Origin: Patellaria atrata CBS 101060
Taxonomy: Eukaryota; Ascomycota; Dothideomycetes; Patellariales; Patellariaceae
DNA: 64,000 nt
Reading direction: 5' to 3'
Assembly (NCBI GenBank): GCA_010093705.1
Contig: MU006106.1
Coordinates: 552,900-616,899 of the forward strand
The notes under the pieces were generated by a model that was not told where the DNA came from, did no database searches, and was given only the letters and a program-made list of their open reading frames with translations. Position numbers and translations under genes: made by a program. This document shows, piece after piece, positions 1-11,600 of the stretch (position 1 is the first letter of the stretch; every line of letters starts with the position of its first letter).

Positions 1-651
1 GGTAAGGTAGGGTGTTGTCGTAAGAAAAGAAAGCGGCGTTAGATGCCACAAGTTGCTTGATTCGGTCCCCGGAGCTTCGGTCCAAGCCGCGGTTCGAAAT
101 GACAGGGTCACGTGAAGCAATTTGTTTGTTGATTACCTCAGCGATGATGAAGGTGTCCACCAGGGCAGGTCACAGCTAATGATACAGGATTGCAGTTATG
201 TTTTGGTGATCTCATTAATTTCGTCAATTCCCACTGAAATCCTACCTAAGCTCGATGGCGAAATTGAAGTAGGTATCAGAACTGCACTGTCCGTAGAAAA
301 GAGGTTCCATAGGTCTCTGAATCGAGTATTTTTTGAGTTCTAAAAGGGCGTGATTTTTTGGTCATTTGCTTAACGATTATGATACAATAAATCTACACAA
401 TTATCTATATCTCGTCAAAAAATCTTTGTGATTCATGTGCGATATGTAATTTTGGGGAATGTGGTGTGAAGTGAAGTTTCTTGAAAGAACAGACGGGAAC
501 TAGGAAATTATTCACTCCACCGGAGGATGGAGGAGCGGAGTATGACTAAGGACTACGCCAAGTCTTTTCCGCCACAGTCTCTCATAAGGTAGCCGCCGCC
601 GTATCACTCAGTGATCTCATCGGGTTTCAGCTCCAGATATATTAACCTTAA
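1..651. other. Intergenic, no gene recognised
   Basis: No reading frame longer than about 70 codons looks coding, and no RNA gene is visible. A GGTTCGAAAT stretch near 92-101 resembles a tRNA B box but lacks the following CC and any acceptor stem. The sequence leads into the minisatellite and assembly gap. Confidence 0.5.
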
Positions 652-944
652 CAGTTATAGTTATTATTATAGTTATTATTATAGTTATTATTATAGTTAT
701 TATTATAGTTATTATTATAGTTATTATTATAGTTATTNNNNNNNNNNNNNNNNNNNNNNNNNNNNNNNNNNNNNNNNNNNNNNNNNNNNNNNNNNNNNNN
801 NNNNNNNNNNNNNNNNNNNNNNNNNNNNNNNNNNNNNTTATAGTTATTATTATAGTTATTATTATAGTTATTATTATAGTTATTATTATAGTTATTATTA
901 TAGTTATTATTATAGTTATTCTTGTAGTTATTCTTGTAGATATC
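652..944. repeat. 12-bp minisatellite (AGTTATTATTAT) broken by assembly gap
   Basis: A 12-base unit, AGTTATTATTAT, repeats head to tail from about 652 to 737. It continues from 838 to about 920 on the other side of the unknown bases. The last two units, near 915-944, are variants reading AGTTATTCTTGT. The unit is four codons long, so the array stays open as a Tyr/Ser-rich frame, but this is a by-product of the repeat and not evidence of a gene. The true copy number is unknown because the gap falls inside the array. Confidence 0.9.
738..837. other. Assembly gap (100 N)
   Basis: There are exactly 100 unknown bases, the usual placeholder for a gap of unknown size. It sits inside the minisatellite, which is the likely reason the assembly stopped there. 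Confidence 0.97.
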
Positions 945-1374
945 GCATTGATGTTGGGACGGGGAGAAGTAGAAGCCTGATAGCCTCCAACCCGACGAAG
1001 CTGTTCATTATCATTAGGTTACGGCCTCATAGATCCTCCAACATCCGGCGCCCTACGCTATCAAGGGTCAGAGGCTCCCTTTGCCCCAAACGAACGCCGG
1101 TATTTCGGCTCTCGCAGCAACCAGAGGCCGGTGCGGCGTCAATGATCCAGAGTCAACCTGGAAATGTCTCTGCTGACTTAATACTTTTATAAGTAAACAA
1201 CACCAACCTCATCCTAAGTATACCTTGTAAGATCAAATACTCATATCTGTGAGCCATTATTCTTCTCTTCTGAATTGAATTGAATTATATTGCATTGCTT
1301 TACCTCACCTTTACCTCTACTCCGAACAACTCCCCTCATCCCCCCCGCATTCCTCTAAGTCCCGCGCCGCCAAA
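945..1374. promoter_or_regulatory. Upstream region of the SEC14-like gene
   Basis: This is the intergenic leader of the gene at 1375. The last 100 bases are pyrimidine-rich (TTACCTCACC, CTCCCCTCATCCCCCC), typical of a fungal 5' untranslated region. The start codon is in good context (CAAAATGGC). No clear TATA box was found. Confidence 0.4.
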
Positions 1375-3289
1375 ATGGCCGGTACTTCCGCCAATGACTT
1401 AAAGAAGATTGAGTCTTTCCAATACCCTGCTGCTCACTTAGGCCATCTTACAGAAGCACAAGAGCATGCTTTAGAGGAGTTTAAGAAGGTGTGTCAGGAG
1501 TCTGGTTACTATAAACCTGCAGGACTGGGCGGCAGCAAGGAACCAAGTCATGATGACGAGACACTACTGTAAGATTTGCTACATTATATGGCATAGCCGT
1601 AGTATAAACTGATAACATTATCTTTAAAGACGCTATCTGCGAGCACGTCGGTTTTCGCCGCCTGAAGCGTTCAAGCAGTTCAAAGACACGGAAGATTGGC
1701 GCAAGGAGAACCACTTAGCAGAGCTTTATGATACAATAGATATACAGGAGTATGAAGATTGCCGTAGGCTTGTAAGTCTATCACACACGGATAACAACCT
1801 ACAGTCCTCTGACAGCTGTTTGTAGTATCCACAATGGACAGGACGCAGAGACAGACGCGGTATTCCCGTCTATGTCTTTGAGGTTGGCCATCTCTCTTCG
1901 AAGAACGTGGATGCGTACACCAAATCAACAGCCATGAAGGGACAACAGTTCTCCTCCAAAGTGCCGGTGAAGATGCTCCGTCTTTTTGCCCTATACGAGA
2001 ATTTATGTCGCTTCGTATTGCCCTTGTGCTCAGGTATTCAGGACAGAGTGCACCTTGAGACACCCGTATCCCAGAGTAACAACATTGTGGATATCTCGAA
2101 AGTGGGACTGAAGCGTTTCTGGGATCTAAAGGGGCATATGCAGGATGCGAGTCAACTTGCTACCGCGCATTATCCGGAAACCCTAGACCGCATTTTTGTA
2201 TGATATCTCTATTCCTCTGCCCGATCCCCGAATTAACTAACTGAAATCCAGATCATCGGCGCACCCGCCTTCTTTCCCACAGTCTGGGGCTGGATTAAAC
2301 GCTGGTTCGATCCCATCACCGTCTCCAAGATCTTCATCCTCTCGTCGGCTGACATGAAATCCACCCTCCAACAATACATCGACCCGGCCAACATCCCTAA
2401 AAAATACGGTGGCACTCTTGACTGGGACTTCGGCAACATGCCTCACCTCGAACCTGGCATTGCGGACACCTTAACATGGCATCAACCACTGAGCGAAGCT
2501 GGCCACCGCACAATTCCCACCGGACCTATTAAGTGGGAAGAGAGCGAGAACGGGGACATGGTCGCCGTGGCCGTCGGATTCCAAGACGGCAAGCCCAGAA
2601 GAGAAGTCATCGCGACCCTCCCGAAGAGCGCGAAACTCATGCATGGTCAAATCCATCTCGACAACCCCATCACCGCCGGCGACGGCCTCACAACCCCGGG
2701 AACCCTCACCCAAACAATCGAAGAAGGCGACCTTTTTGCCGGCCAAAATGAGCCCTCCCCTCCCTCCTCCGGGACCGCTACCCCTCAAGTCCTCCCTATA
2801 CGCTCCGAGGACGCAGCGACCGCAGCAACCGACCAACAAAACACCGTCGAAGCCGAATCACAGCGAACCCCGCAAGCTACTGCCAATCAGGCTAAGGAGG
2901 AAATGCGCACCGGAACCTCCGACGCCAAGTTCGAGCAACAGGCCGCCACGCACGCCGAGGGCCAACTCGCGGACGGCACACCCGCCGTCAACGACCACGG
3001 CCACGGCGACAAAACGGTCACTATGGAGCCCAGCACCGTCGGTCAGGCACCCAAGGACAAGACCGTCCACCCGCCCGAACCGGCATCCGATGCCAGTTAC
3101 GTCGGTCAGGCTAAGGCTGCCGTGGGCGGTATGGTCGGTAGTGTGCTTGGCGCTGTGGGTATGGGAGGGAAGGCTGAGGAGGTCAAGCCGGATCCGGTGG
3201 TGGAGAAACGGGATGAGAGGGTCGAGAACGCGGATGATGTTAAGGTTGAGGCGTTCTTGAGGGAGAAGAGCAGGACTGCGGATCCGTAG
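1375..3289 (+). CDS. SEC14-like CRAL-TRIO phosphatidylinositol/lipid-transfer protein
   Basis: Exons 1375-1568, 1630-1771, 1826-2197 and 2252-3289 give 581 aa. Residues about 25-100 match the CRAL-TRIO N-terminal helical region (LRYLRARRF at the exon 1/2 junction). Residues about 110-300 match the CRAL-TRIO lipid-binding domain, with typical segments such as YPETLDRIFIIGAPAFF and the end motif IPKKYGGTLDW. The protein should move phosphatidylinositol or phosphatidylcholine between membranes and link lipid metabolism to Golgi traffic. Yeast SEC14 is about 300 aa, so the last 280 residues are an extension. That tail is Pro/Ala/Thr-rich, probably disordered, with a Gly/Val-rich stretch near residues 525-540 that could touch membrane. 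The start is the first in-frame ATG after a pyrimidine-rich leader. The gene is convergent with POM152. Which SEC14 paralogue this is cannot be told. Confidence 0.92.
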
Positions 3290-3692
3290 TCTGGGTTTGG
3301 GTCTGTGTATGGGGGGGTAGGTAAAGTAAGAGGGCTGGGCCGGGGAGGGGGGGAATGTACTTATACGGTTACTCTGGTAAGGTCATAGGGAGGGGATGGG
3401 GTCAGCATTTCCCTAGAACTTTGATATCTATATCGTGGTATCCGTATCACCTCAGTATCCGGTATCTATTGGATTAGAAACAAATGAATAGAATTTAAGA
3501 CTATCCATTGTGGGTAGTAGTTCCAACCGCTAGGGAACGAGAGAAATGCTTCGGGTACCGCACGTAAAAAGACTCTTTGCTGCGCTACACTTAATACAAT
3601 CCAACAGCTAAAATCCAACAACCACCATCGACTCACTTTCTCCTCCAAGAAACATACCTAAACGCCACCCAATGCACCCCCCTCAAACCACT
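3290..3692. other. Convergent 3' spacer, SEC14-like / POM152
   Basis: About 400 bp lie between two stop codons on opposite strands. It starts with a G-rich run (GGGGGGGTAGG) and becomes mixed. It should contain both poly(A) sites. No gene seen. Confidence 0.5.
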
Positions 3693-6600
3693 CTAATACG
3701 TCACCAACTTCCCACCCCCCTTCCCCCTCCCCTCCGGCCCGGATCTACTAACCCCACACCAGCGATCCCGCACAACAACAACCTCATAAACGCCCTCCGA
3801 GCCCACGTGAACCCTCTCACTAAATCTCTCGGACCTAATCGTCTTCGTCTCGAGCACTTTCGGCTTCCGCCCCTTCACGATCTCGCTCCTTGTATACGTG
3901 ACCTCGAACGGCGGGGCACCCGTCATCTCAAACAACAGTTCCGCCTCGCCGCCCTCATGGATATCGACGCGCGTCTCGCGGCCCTTGCTTATCTGCGCGG
4001 ACGGGAGGGCGTGGATGTGTTTCTTAAGCAGAGTGGCGTAGGCGCAGTGGGACGCGGCGTCGGACACGGACGTGATGGAAAAAACGCCCGGTTGCTCTGC
4101 GAGACGGCGGAAGGTGGTACCGGGGGATGTGGCTTTGCGGTCTTTGTTTTGGAAGGTGTAGTGGACTGTGAAGGGGGGGACGCCGGTGAGAGCAAAGCCG
4201 ACGTGGTCGCCGACGCAGAGGTCTGTCGAGGACTCGAGGGGAACGATGGTGGGGGCGTCGTGGACGGCGAGTTGGACGCGGGGTTGGGTTGCGGGGGCGT
4301 CGAAGGTGCGGGAGCAGCCGCGGGCGTCTCGGACTTTGCGGATGATGAGGGCCGAGTTGCCGTTGTTGAGGGAAGTGTGCGGGAGGTGCAGGTTGTGCGA
4401 GGTGGAGGCTATGGAAGGGATGTTGAGGATCTCGGGGCGGCCGGAGCCGTGGTGTTTGATTTCGACTTCGAGGTGGAAGGGTGCGATGCCAGTGAGGGTG
4501 ATGGGGATCACTTGGTCGCTATCTTCGTCGCCGAAGCAGTAGCTGAAGGTCTTGCCTGGGTTCTTGAATTGGGCGTCGGGTCGGGGGTTAACGCGCTGTT
4601 CGAAGATTACCGGAGTATGGTGTTTGGCGTCGTGGTCATAGTTGGAGTCGGCTAATTCCCTAAAGATGTATTCGTAGATGCCTGATTGTTTGGTCTCTAA
4701 CCGGATTGAGGCTTGATTGAGAGGAGTGTGCAGTTGTTTGACACTCATAGCTTTATTACCCTTTACAGGTTTGTAGTGTTGTTCGTATTTGATGTCGTAT
4801 GGGGGAGTACCTGCAAAAGATAATTAGCAAGATGTAAGTAGTAGTAGTACGGAGATTAAGCATACCAGAAAGAGTGATCTCCGCAATATCTTCATCTCCT
4901 TCACAGACTTCCCTCTTAATAAAACGATTTCCAGTCCGTTCGATCAAAGGATTCTCCACTGCATTCATTCCCGGGCGAGGTATCCAGCTGATGTCAAAAG
5001 TATTTGCCGTTGTGTCTATGGTACCAGGACATATGGCGTCACTAACACCGGTGAGCTCATATGTACCAGCTTTCTTGATAGACAACCAATCGTTTGATCC
5101 TTTGACAGTTATGGTGCGTTCTTGAGAACCGTCTGTCGTACGATATGAGAGTTTCCATGGGCCTTCACCGGTCAGGCGAAGTGGGATTTCGACCTCTCTC
5201 TTCCCCTCAAGAGTGCGGACGGCTCTCTTTCCCTCGAGCAGACCGAAACTGGCTTTGGGCTTCTGATGTCGAACGTTAATCCTCGCTTCTTCCTTCAGAA
5301 ACTCTTTACACCCCATACGGTCTGTAACGCTTGCTAGAGATAAGGTGTACTCTCCGCCATTCTTTAGTTTATCCGTAGTAATCGTATAATACTCCGTCTC
5401 AATATCTGACACTTTGTGTTTGGATCGCTTGCCTCCGTGCACCAATTCATACTCGAGAGACCAAGGACCCTCACCTTGGAGCTTAATATTAAAGCTTACA
5501 GGCTCGTCAATACAAGATTGTCTCTTGTAGCCAGAGTCGAGGAAATGAGCAGAGGCGGACGGTTTGACGTCTTGTTCAATAGTGAGCCCTGGGCCTAATA
5601 ACGAGAGACCCCGGTATACTGCATCGCTAATAGAATTGAATTTATATGTGTAATGTCCTGCATTCGCTGGGGTAAGTTCAAGCTGACCCCTTAGACCTGG
5701 AACTCTAAAGTGCTCGATCTTCTGTTGTTTCGCACCTCGCTGTGAGACAAAGTACTCAATGTCGAATGGTGGCGTACCAATAAGATCGAGGTCGACTGTA
5801 AGACCTACTGGGTTGCTAGAACATTTATCAAAGATCTCTGACGTCGATATCGAAAGGTCCGGTTCCGGGGGATTTTGCAGAAGACAGGAAGTAGGCTCGA
5901 GAACTTCTCCGGAACAATATTCAGTAGATACAGATTCTAGAGTATATAGTCCAGCCTCTCTAACCGTCGGTCGATCTCGTATATTTTTAGCCTCGAACTT
6001 TTTTTGCTGCGCGTCGGGGCTGTGCTCGCCACTTGGAAGCAATCCAGCCTCTGGTGTGAAACGATAGTCTATATTATGCGGTAAGTTGATTGCCCCTTTA
6101 CCTGTTGAGTCGTAGAAGACCGGTAAGCCAGCTGGATAGCCTTTCGCAACCTGGAGAGGTCTTTGAGCGTCGCAACCACGGAATGAAATTTTGGGACGCT
6201 CATGAACCGTAAAGGATTGCTGTATCTGGGTATCTCTCGTTTTTAAATTATCGCCTTCATCGTACCGATTGGCATAACTGATGGTGTTCCCAAGTGCATC
6301 CTGAACTTTGTCAATGGAATAGATCCACCGACCACTGGAGCTAATAATCTCATTCAGGGGCACAGTAACCTGGTGAGAACGAGCCCAAGCTACTTCAGCC
6401 TCGTTGATGAGAACAAGCTGCCCTCCCTCAGTAGATTCCAGTGGATTTGTAGAGAGATACTCTTCCGGAGCGATACTCTGGTAGGTAGATTTGTGTTCTA
6501 CACCATTAACTGTTTTGCGGTATTTGATATTGAGCGGTGGTGCGCCTTCAACTTCTATGGAAACATCGGAAAGATCGCCCCGACACCGATTTGCGCTAGT

Positions 6601-7635
6601 TTGCTTAATTCGAGCTTGCGGACATTGCACAACAACGACTTGTGACTTTCTTCTTTGGACCTCTAGTTTAGACTCATCTAAGACCTTTTGAAGCTTATAG
6701 AGTCCCGTCTTCTTAACAGCGTATCGGAGGATAAGCGGTCCATCCTGCTCCTTAGACTTGAGAGAACTTTGTGCAGCTTTCCTTAATTTCTTTGCTGCTG
6801 ATGAAGAAATCGTGATAGTTTCATTCTGCATAGTTTCGAGGTCTATCCGGAGCAGTTCGATAGATATTGGGATGGTTTGATTTATCTGGATGGGAATGTG
6901 AATCTGCGTAGTGGTACTATCGAGGCAGAATGACTCTTTATTTGGATTTAGCAAGGCCGATCTATAATTATTCGTTAGGATTATATCTATTGGAATAGGT
7001 GAAGATACAAGCGTACCCCTCTGGAAGAATATGAATAATCTGTCTTCCCAATAGTAGAGAAGCATTATTGTAGATATCCGAAGCCTTAACACTGCGCTCT
7101 GAAATGGCTATTTCTCTATCATAAAAAAATTTGGTTAATCCAATGAAGATGACGCTGAAGGGTATCTATGTTCTCGTCAGCATTCCCGAATGAATTCATG
7201 TCTATCTTAACCTACCGGGACCCTGAACATAAGAAAGTAGTTGAGCAAAGAGTGACCGGCTATCAGTGCCATAAATACAGCAGTCGACCACTCCAGCCAT
7301 GGTATCCTGAATAGAGGTACTCCGTAGAGAAAGACTGTGTCCATAGCCACCCATTTTAAAAAAAGCCATAATGACTCCGACTCATCTATTTGCAAATTCC
7401 AATAATCATATAAACGCCATGACATTAAGAGAACCCAGAATGCGAACACATAGAACCGTTGATTCGGTGCATCGAGAACATCGAAGGGTATAAGAGGCGG
7501 TTCCTCCAGTATTTCAGTCTTCAGCTGTGCTTCTGGAAGAGGTGACCGGATCTTGGTGCCGTTCTTGGGTGTGCCATTTGGAGGACTTCGAGGTGTTGAT
7601 GGGAAGGCAGAGCGCAATTTTGGAGTGCTGTCCAT
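3693..7635 (-). CDS. POM152: Nucleoporin POM152 (membrane ring of the nuclear pore)
   Basis: Exons in minus order are 7635-7216, 7165-7017, 6961-4866 and 4810-3693, giving 1260 aa; yeast POM152 is about 1340. Introns are 50, 55 and 55 bp. Residues 1-55 are a Pro/Ser/Thr-rich pore-side tail. Three hydrophobic segments follow at about 60-78, 88-110 and 115-138. Downstream comes the family's conserved block, [10 protein letters not shown] to HILPEG. The rest is a lumenal chain of Ig-like repeats, shown by a recurring G-x-x-P-F/W-x-hydrophobic-x-Y motif ([70 protein letters not shown]). The protein anchors the pore in the nuclear envelope with POM34 and NDC1. The 149-nt second exon has no ATG start of its own, so simple single-frame prediction would miss it. 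Splicing it in restores the conserved block. Confidence 0.95.
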
Positions 7636-8058
7636 GGCATCTTTTGGGAGTAAAGAACTGCTATCAAGGCCGCATGAGTTTGATTTATCGGATTCCGATA
7701 TTAGGACAAATCGGCCTCTTAGAAAACTAGAAAAGTTTTTGTGTTAGGTTTTCCTGAAAGCTATTAGGAAAAGTTGATATCAATCAACAACGCGTTTGGT
7801 TCCTTGGCGCGCATCTGGGGTTATAGCTAGGATTAATACGCCGGAGTTATTCCGCGCTATGGAGGCCATATTGGATAAGGTTACGGTATAAAACAGCATC
7901 ATTCATACAGTACTTTATCCATGAGATTTCAACCAAAACATTCTTCACGTTACTGACAGTGTGGACGGTTAGTCATACATTTAACAATGTCAGTTTCTCA
8001 TAATGGATAGTGATCTTATAATGATTCTCCCTACCTTAGCCACCGTGGTATCTTTTGT
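7636..8058. promoter_or_regulatory. Divergent promoter region, POM152 / UCH37-like
   Basis: About 420 bp lie between two outward-facing start codons, so the segment must hold both promoters. An ORF reading into it from POM152 has no family similarity. No unambiguous TATA box or known operator was recognised. Confidence 0.45.
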
Positions 8059-9554
8059 ATGATGGTTCGTCCAACGAAGAGGCTTAGGCGACGGTTGAAC
8101 AGAGCAACTGATCAGGATGATGGAGAGGTTGACCAGACAAAGCACTTTCCGAATCCTCCCACTGCCCCAGCTACCGATGAGGATAGGCGGAAATGGGGAG
8201 GCTATTGCGAGATCGAGAATGATCCATCCTATTTCAATGTGATGCTGAGTGAATTTGGCGTGGAAGGAGTCAAGGTTCAGGAGGTTTTTGGATTAGATGA
8301 GGGTTCGCTATCATTTCTACCGTATGATTATAGCATCCTCTGATATCGGTGCTTTCACTAACGAACTACTAGAAAGCCGGTCTATGGTCTCATATTTCTA
8401 TTCAAATACCGAGAACTGAATGATCCGGACGAGCAAGACGATGAATGTCCCAAGCATGTCTGGTTCGCGAACCAAGTGAGTACTTTTCTTGATATTTACC
8501 TTACGTTCACTGCTAATATTGAGTAGATAGGCGTAAATTCCTGTGCTAGTGTTGCACTAATCAACATTGCTTGCAATATCCCTGGTGTTGATTTAGGTCC
8601 GGCTATCCAGAGTTACAAGGAATTCACGCAGGAGATGGATCCTTTCATGCGTGGTTATCAATTAGCTAATTTCGAATTTGTGAAGCATATTCACAATTCG
8701 TTTGCTAGGTAGGAGTAGAATATCCTTTCATCTAATCGTTCCTATACTGATTATAGCAGAAAATCAGACATGCTAGCTGCCGATCATGCGATGCTGCAAG
8801 ATTTCAAAGAATGGAAGTCGAAATCCAAGAAGCGGAAGGCCAAGACTAAGGAGGTTGAAGAGCATGCGTTCCATTTCAATGCGTATATGCCTATCCAGGG
8901 TGAGATTTGGAAGCTTGATGGGCTTGATCATCAGCCTCACAATCTTGGTAACTCCGTTCTACTACTAAACTTTCTGTATTCGAAGCTGACTGTCTCACCT
9001 TAGGACCATCCAAAGAGGATAATTGGATGGATATCATTGCACCAATACTAACAGCAAAGATGCTGGAATTGGGCGAGGAAGAAGTACAGTATTCCCTGAT
9101 GGCTCTTGTCAAGGACCCGATCATTGACCGCAGAGCCGAGCTTTCAGCTAATGTCAAAGCGATCCGAACCATTGAGCGACGGTTAACAACTGTCGATTCG
9201 AATTGGAGAAACTTCGTGGACTCCGCCGAGAGTGGTAGTATCTTGAGAGGCCCTGATGACGCGATGGGTATTTTCTTTGAGACCATTCATAGTGCTGTAC
9301 TCCCTGACGGTCTATTTGAGAAGATTCAGAAGGATGACGATGTTATGACTTTACTTGACAAGCGGGCAAAAATTATTACTGAGCAAGCTGGCTTAAAGAA
9401 AGCTGTCCAGGTCGAGAAAGATTCTTGGGCAGAAGATAAGCGCAAAGCCGCTCTTCGTCGCATCGATTGGATTCCATTTATACGGAAATGGCTTGGATTT
9501 TTGAATGATAATGGTGTCCTAGAAGGTCTAATAGAGAAACACACGCCGAAATGA
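8059..9554 (+). CDS. Ubiquitin C-terminal hydrolase of UCH37/BAP1 type (peptidase C12)
   Basis: Exons 8059-8321, 8373-8475, 8527-8708, 8757-8947 and 9004-9554 give 429 aa. The UCH domain spans about residues 45-285. The catalytic set is visible: Gln122 (oxyanion), Cys128 in GVNSCAS, His222 in AFHFNAY and Asp237 in KLDGLD. The C-terminal part after about 275 has long helices and ends in the ULD-like block IDWIPFIRKWLGFLNDNG, as in UCH37/UCHL5. In animals that block binds the proteasome receptor RPN13; here this role is inferred. The enzyme removes ubiquitin from proteins, probably at the 26S proteasome. Two ATGs stand in tandem at 8059 and 8062; either may start. A basic stretch, RPTKRLRRRLNR, right after the start could be a nuclear signal. 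Fission yeast uch2 is the likely counterpart. Confidence 0.93.
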
Positions 9555-10031
9555 TTGAGATATGATAATCATATAAGGCGTAAACTATCTTATGGTTGCA
9601 AGTGGTCTCGGATCTTCGAGTCACGGTTCCTTTGTTATTTTCTTTGACTGGAGTCATTTCTATCGATATGGGAGGAGATTTGAAAACAGCGGCATGTTTC
9701 CTTTGTCAAATACCCCAGTACTCCTAGATTACCATAATATTATCTCCCGTTTGTCCTGGCGCTGTCTTCCCGTTTGTTGTGTTGACGATGATGAAATAAT
9801 TCACTTACCTCTAGTCTCTCACTCACGCAACATCTATCGCCAAACTGTCAACGTTAGAGGTATTTCTTCTTTCTTCTAAAAACCAACACAACACCACACC
9901 ATCTTTTTGTTATCAACGTAATGGTCATTTAGCAGCAATCCATCGCGAGATCAAAACATTCACTTCAACGCATATCACGACAACTTGTTCACGCGTCAAA
10001 TTCCACCCTCTATCCGACAAAATTGAGTATC
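9555..10031. other. Intergenic; probable leader of the next small gene
   Basis: No coding segment is convincing here. The second half is CA- and CT-rich (ACCAACACAACACCACACCA), as in fungal 5' leaders, and suits a promoter plus untranslated region for the small gene at 10032. Confidence 0.35.
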
Positions 10032-10337
10032 ATGTACGTCAAAATCAATAATCCCCTCAAAGACCCTCTCGCTCTTGGTGTCATGATCGGCGGGGTGATC
10101 TTGCTCGTCCTTGTCTTAATTCTAATTACATTCCTTTTGTGCTGCTACCGCGAACCTCATGAGCGCTTTTGCTGCTTCCGCACCGGGGGCAGCAAATGGT
10201 GGCGTCTTTTCGAAACCAGACCTGGAACTGGACAATTAGGCCGGAACACGGACGATGAGGAGAGGGCCACTTACGTCGAGTTAGAGAGTTTGGGAGGAAG
10301 CAGCGCCACGGTTAGTATGATTGATGGTGAAGAGTGA
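10032..10337 (+). CDS. Small single-pass membrane protein, unknown function
   Basis: The frame is 101 aa with no intron, starting at ATG 10032; a TTG nine bases upstream was not used. Residues about 15-37 form one strong membrane helix of Leu/Val/Ile (VILLVLVLILITFLL). It is followed at once by cysteines (positions 37, 38, 46, 47) that could be palmitoylated, and then by a polar tail ending in acidic residues. I recognise no family. The clear helix and the CA-rich leader argue for a real gene, but length alone does not. The frame stays open for another 46 codons after the TGA at 10335-10337 (see findings), so the true C-terminus is uncertain. Confidence 0.5.
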   Translation: MYVKINNPLKDPLALGVMIGGVILLVLVLILITFLLCCYREPHERFCCFRTGGSKWWRLFETRPGTGQLGRNTDDEERATYVELESLGGSSATVSMIDGEE

Positions 10338-11276
10338 GTAAATAATACGAGTGGTAGGAGAGTCAGCCGTGCGGATCTGGCGAGCGCGAGCGTCATGGGC
10401 ACAGTTAATCTAGTATTCAAGCAAGAAAATGGTTCGAAGAGTCCATTGGATAAGAAGTTACCTTCCATGCCAATTGTCAGGTGAATTGGTGCTAATTGTA
10501 GGTATCTTATCCTTGAGTATCTCTATGCTTAAGAGGTTCACTGACCCGACTGTATAGGACATTGTGATCTCATAACTGGTTGGACTTTATGGTATGGTAC
10601 CGTCCGTACGACAAGCGTACGGAAAGAGAAGATTTTCAGGATGACAAAGGAGGTCATAGTGAAGCTGTACAATTATATCAAGCACGTGGATAACCCCTCA
10701 CGACAACCTCATATTGCATCATATGAGCAATCTTGGTGGCAGGATGGACCGTAATGATTTTCAAAACATTCACGATACACCTACATACAAGATCTTCCGA
10801 ACCGTATTCCTCAACGCATCCAGCCAAGCGACATGATACAACAAACAACCTCCAGGACCCACACATTGTTTTGTTCTCAATGTGCAAAACATCCCGTCTG
10901 TATCTCTAGGAGCACGCATCAACTTCGGAACATTTGTCTAGAGTGCTTTACAGAAAACATTGTGCTGCGCCCAGTATCACCGTTCTGAATACATCCCGCT
11001 TCTTCACGAAAGTCACGTTCGACAAATGGCCTTTTGAGGGACGAACATAAAACATTGTACTCCACCTAAAACTTAAGTTCGAAATGTTCGCGTACAATGT
11101 CATTCGGCTACAACTACCATCCTCCGCATAAATCTCAACCTCATACCCAATCTTCCACTAAACCTCAAACTAAATTCTGCCAAACCAAATTCTCACAACA
11201 CGATCACACCTCAACGTCCCATATCCAATCAGCTAAACTGCACAACTCCACCACAAACCTTCGTACAAACCGCACA
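10338..11276. other. Intergenic with CA-rich leader
   Basis: Nothing between about 10480 and 11096 looks coding. From 11097 to 11276 there is an open frame in phase with the next gene. Its composition (His, Thr, Ser, Gln, Asn from CA-rich DNA) is what a translated 5' leader would give. Confidence 0.35.
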
Positions 11277-11600
11277 ATGGAGTTCCTGACTCACATCAAT
11301 CTCGCCGAAACCTCTATGCGCGCCAATCGCTCATACCCCGATTCTAGTACCACCACCACAAACCCCACCGAAGCTTGCGCCATCCAAACCACGCACACCT
11401 GTCCTCTCTGCAAGCATACCGCGACTCTCCCTCTCCTCCTAGCCACGATCCCTACCTTGAGCACTTCCCCCTCATCTGCGTCGTCAGCGGAATCCAACAC
11501 CAACGTCGAGATCCACAAGACCGCGCACCAATGTCCCAATTGCATCAAGACCTGGAGTGGCAGTTGGATTGGTAGCTTTGGGAGAATTTTCTCGATGTAA
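11277..11600 (+). CDS. Small protein with two CxxC knuckles, possible zinc ribbon
   Basis: The frame is 107 aa from ATG 11277, chosen because the context CACAATGG is good and the in-frame stretch upstream back to ATG 11097 looks like leader. The longer form would be 167 aa. Two paired cysteine motifs, HTCPLC (42/45) and HQCPNC (86/89), stand about 40 residues apart and could bind one zinc ion. The second has the HxCPxC form found in LITAF-like zinc domains. The stretch between has only a weak hydrophobic run (LPLLLATIP), so I do not assign that family. Unknown function; could be a chance frame. Confidence 0.35.
   Translation: MEFLTHINLAETSMRANRSYPDSSTTTTNPTEACAIQTTHTCPLCKHTATLPLLLATIPTLSTSPSSASSAESNTNVEIHKTAHQCPNCIKTWSGSWIGSFGRIFSM

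Noticed and set aside
85-110. Possible tRNA (B-box-like GGTTCGAAAT)
   Set aside because: The B box lacks the final CC, no A box stands at the right distance, and no acceptor stem can be folded.
611-1192. Long Tyr/Ser-repeat reading frame running through the minisatellite and gap
   Set aside because: The repeat unit is a multiple of three and has no stop in this frame, so it stays open automatically. It starts at a non-ATG codon, and the downstream part has no protein-like features.
2039-2110. Possible extra intron in the SEC14-like gene at a GTATTC donor
   Set aside because: The frame is open and similar to the CRAL-TRIO domain throughout; splicing would delete conserved residues.
2643-3260. 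205-codon Pro/Arg-rich frame
   Set aside because: It overlaps the SEC14-like last exon in another frame; the codon pattern follows the GC-rich real frame.
3672-4655. 327-codon plus-strand frame
   Set aside because: It is the reverse complement shadow of the last POM152 exon; composition (Gly/Val/Asp runs) and lack of similarity confirm this.
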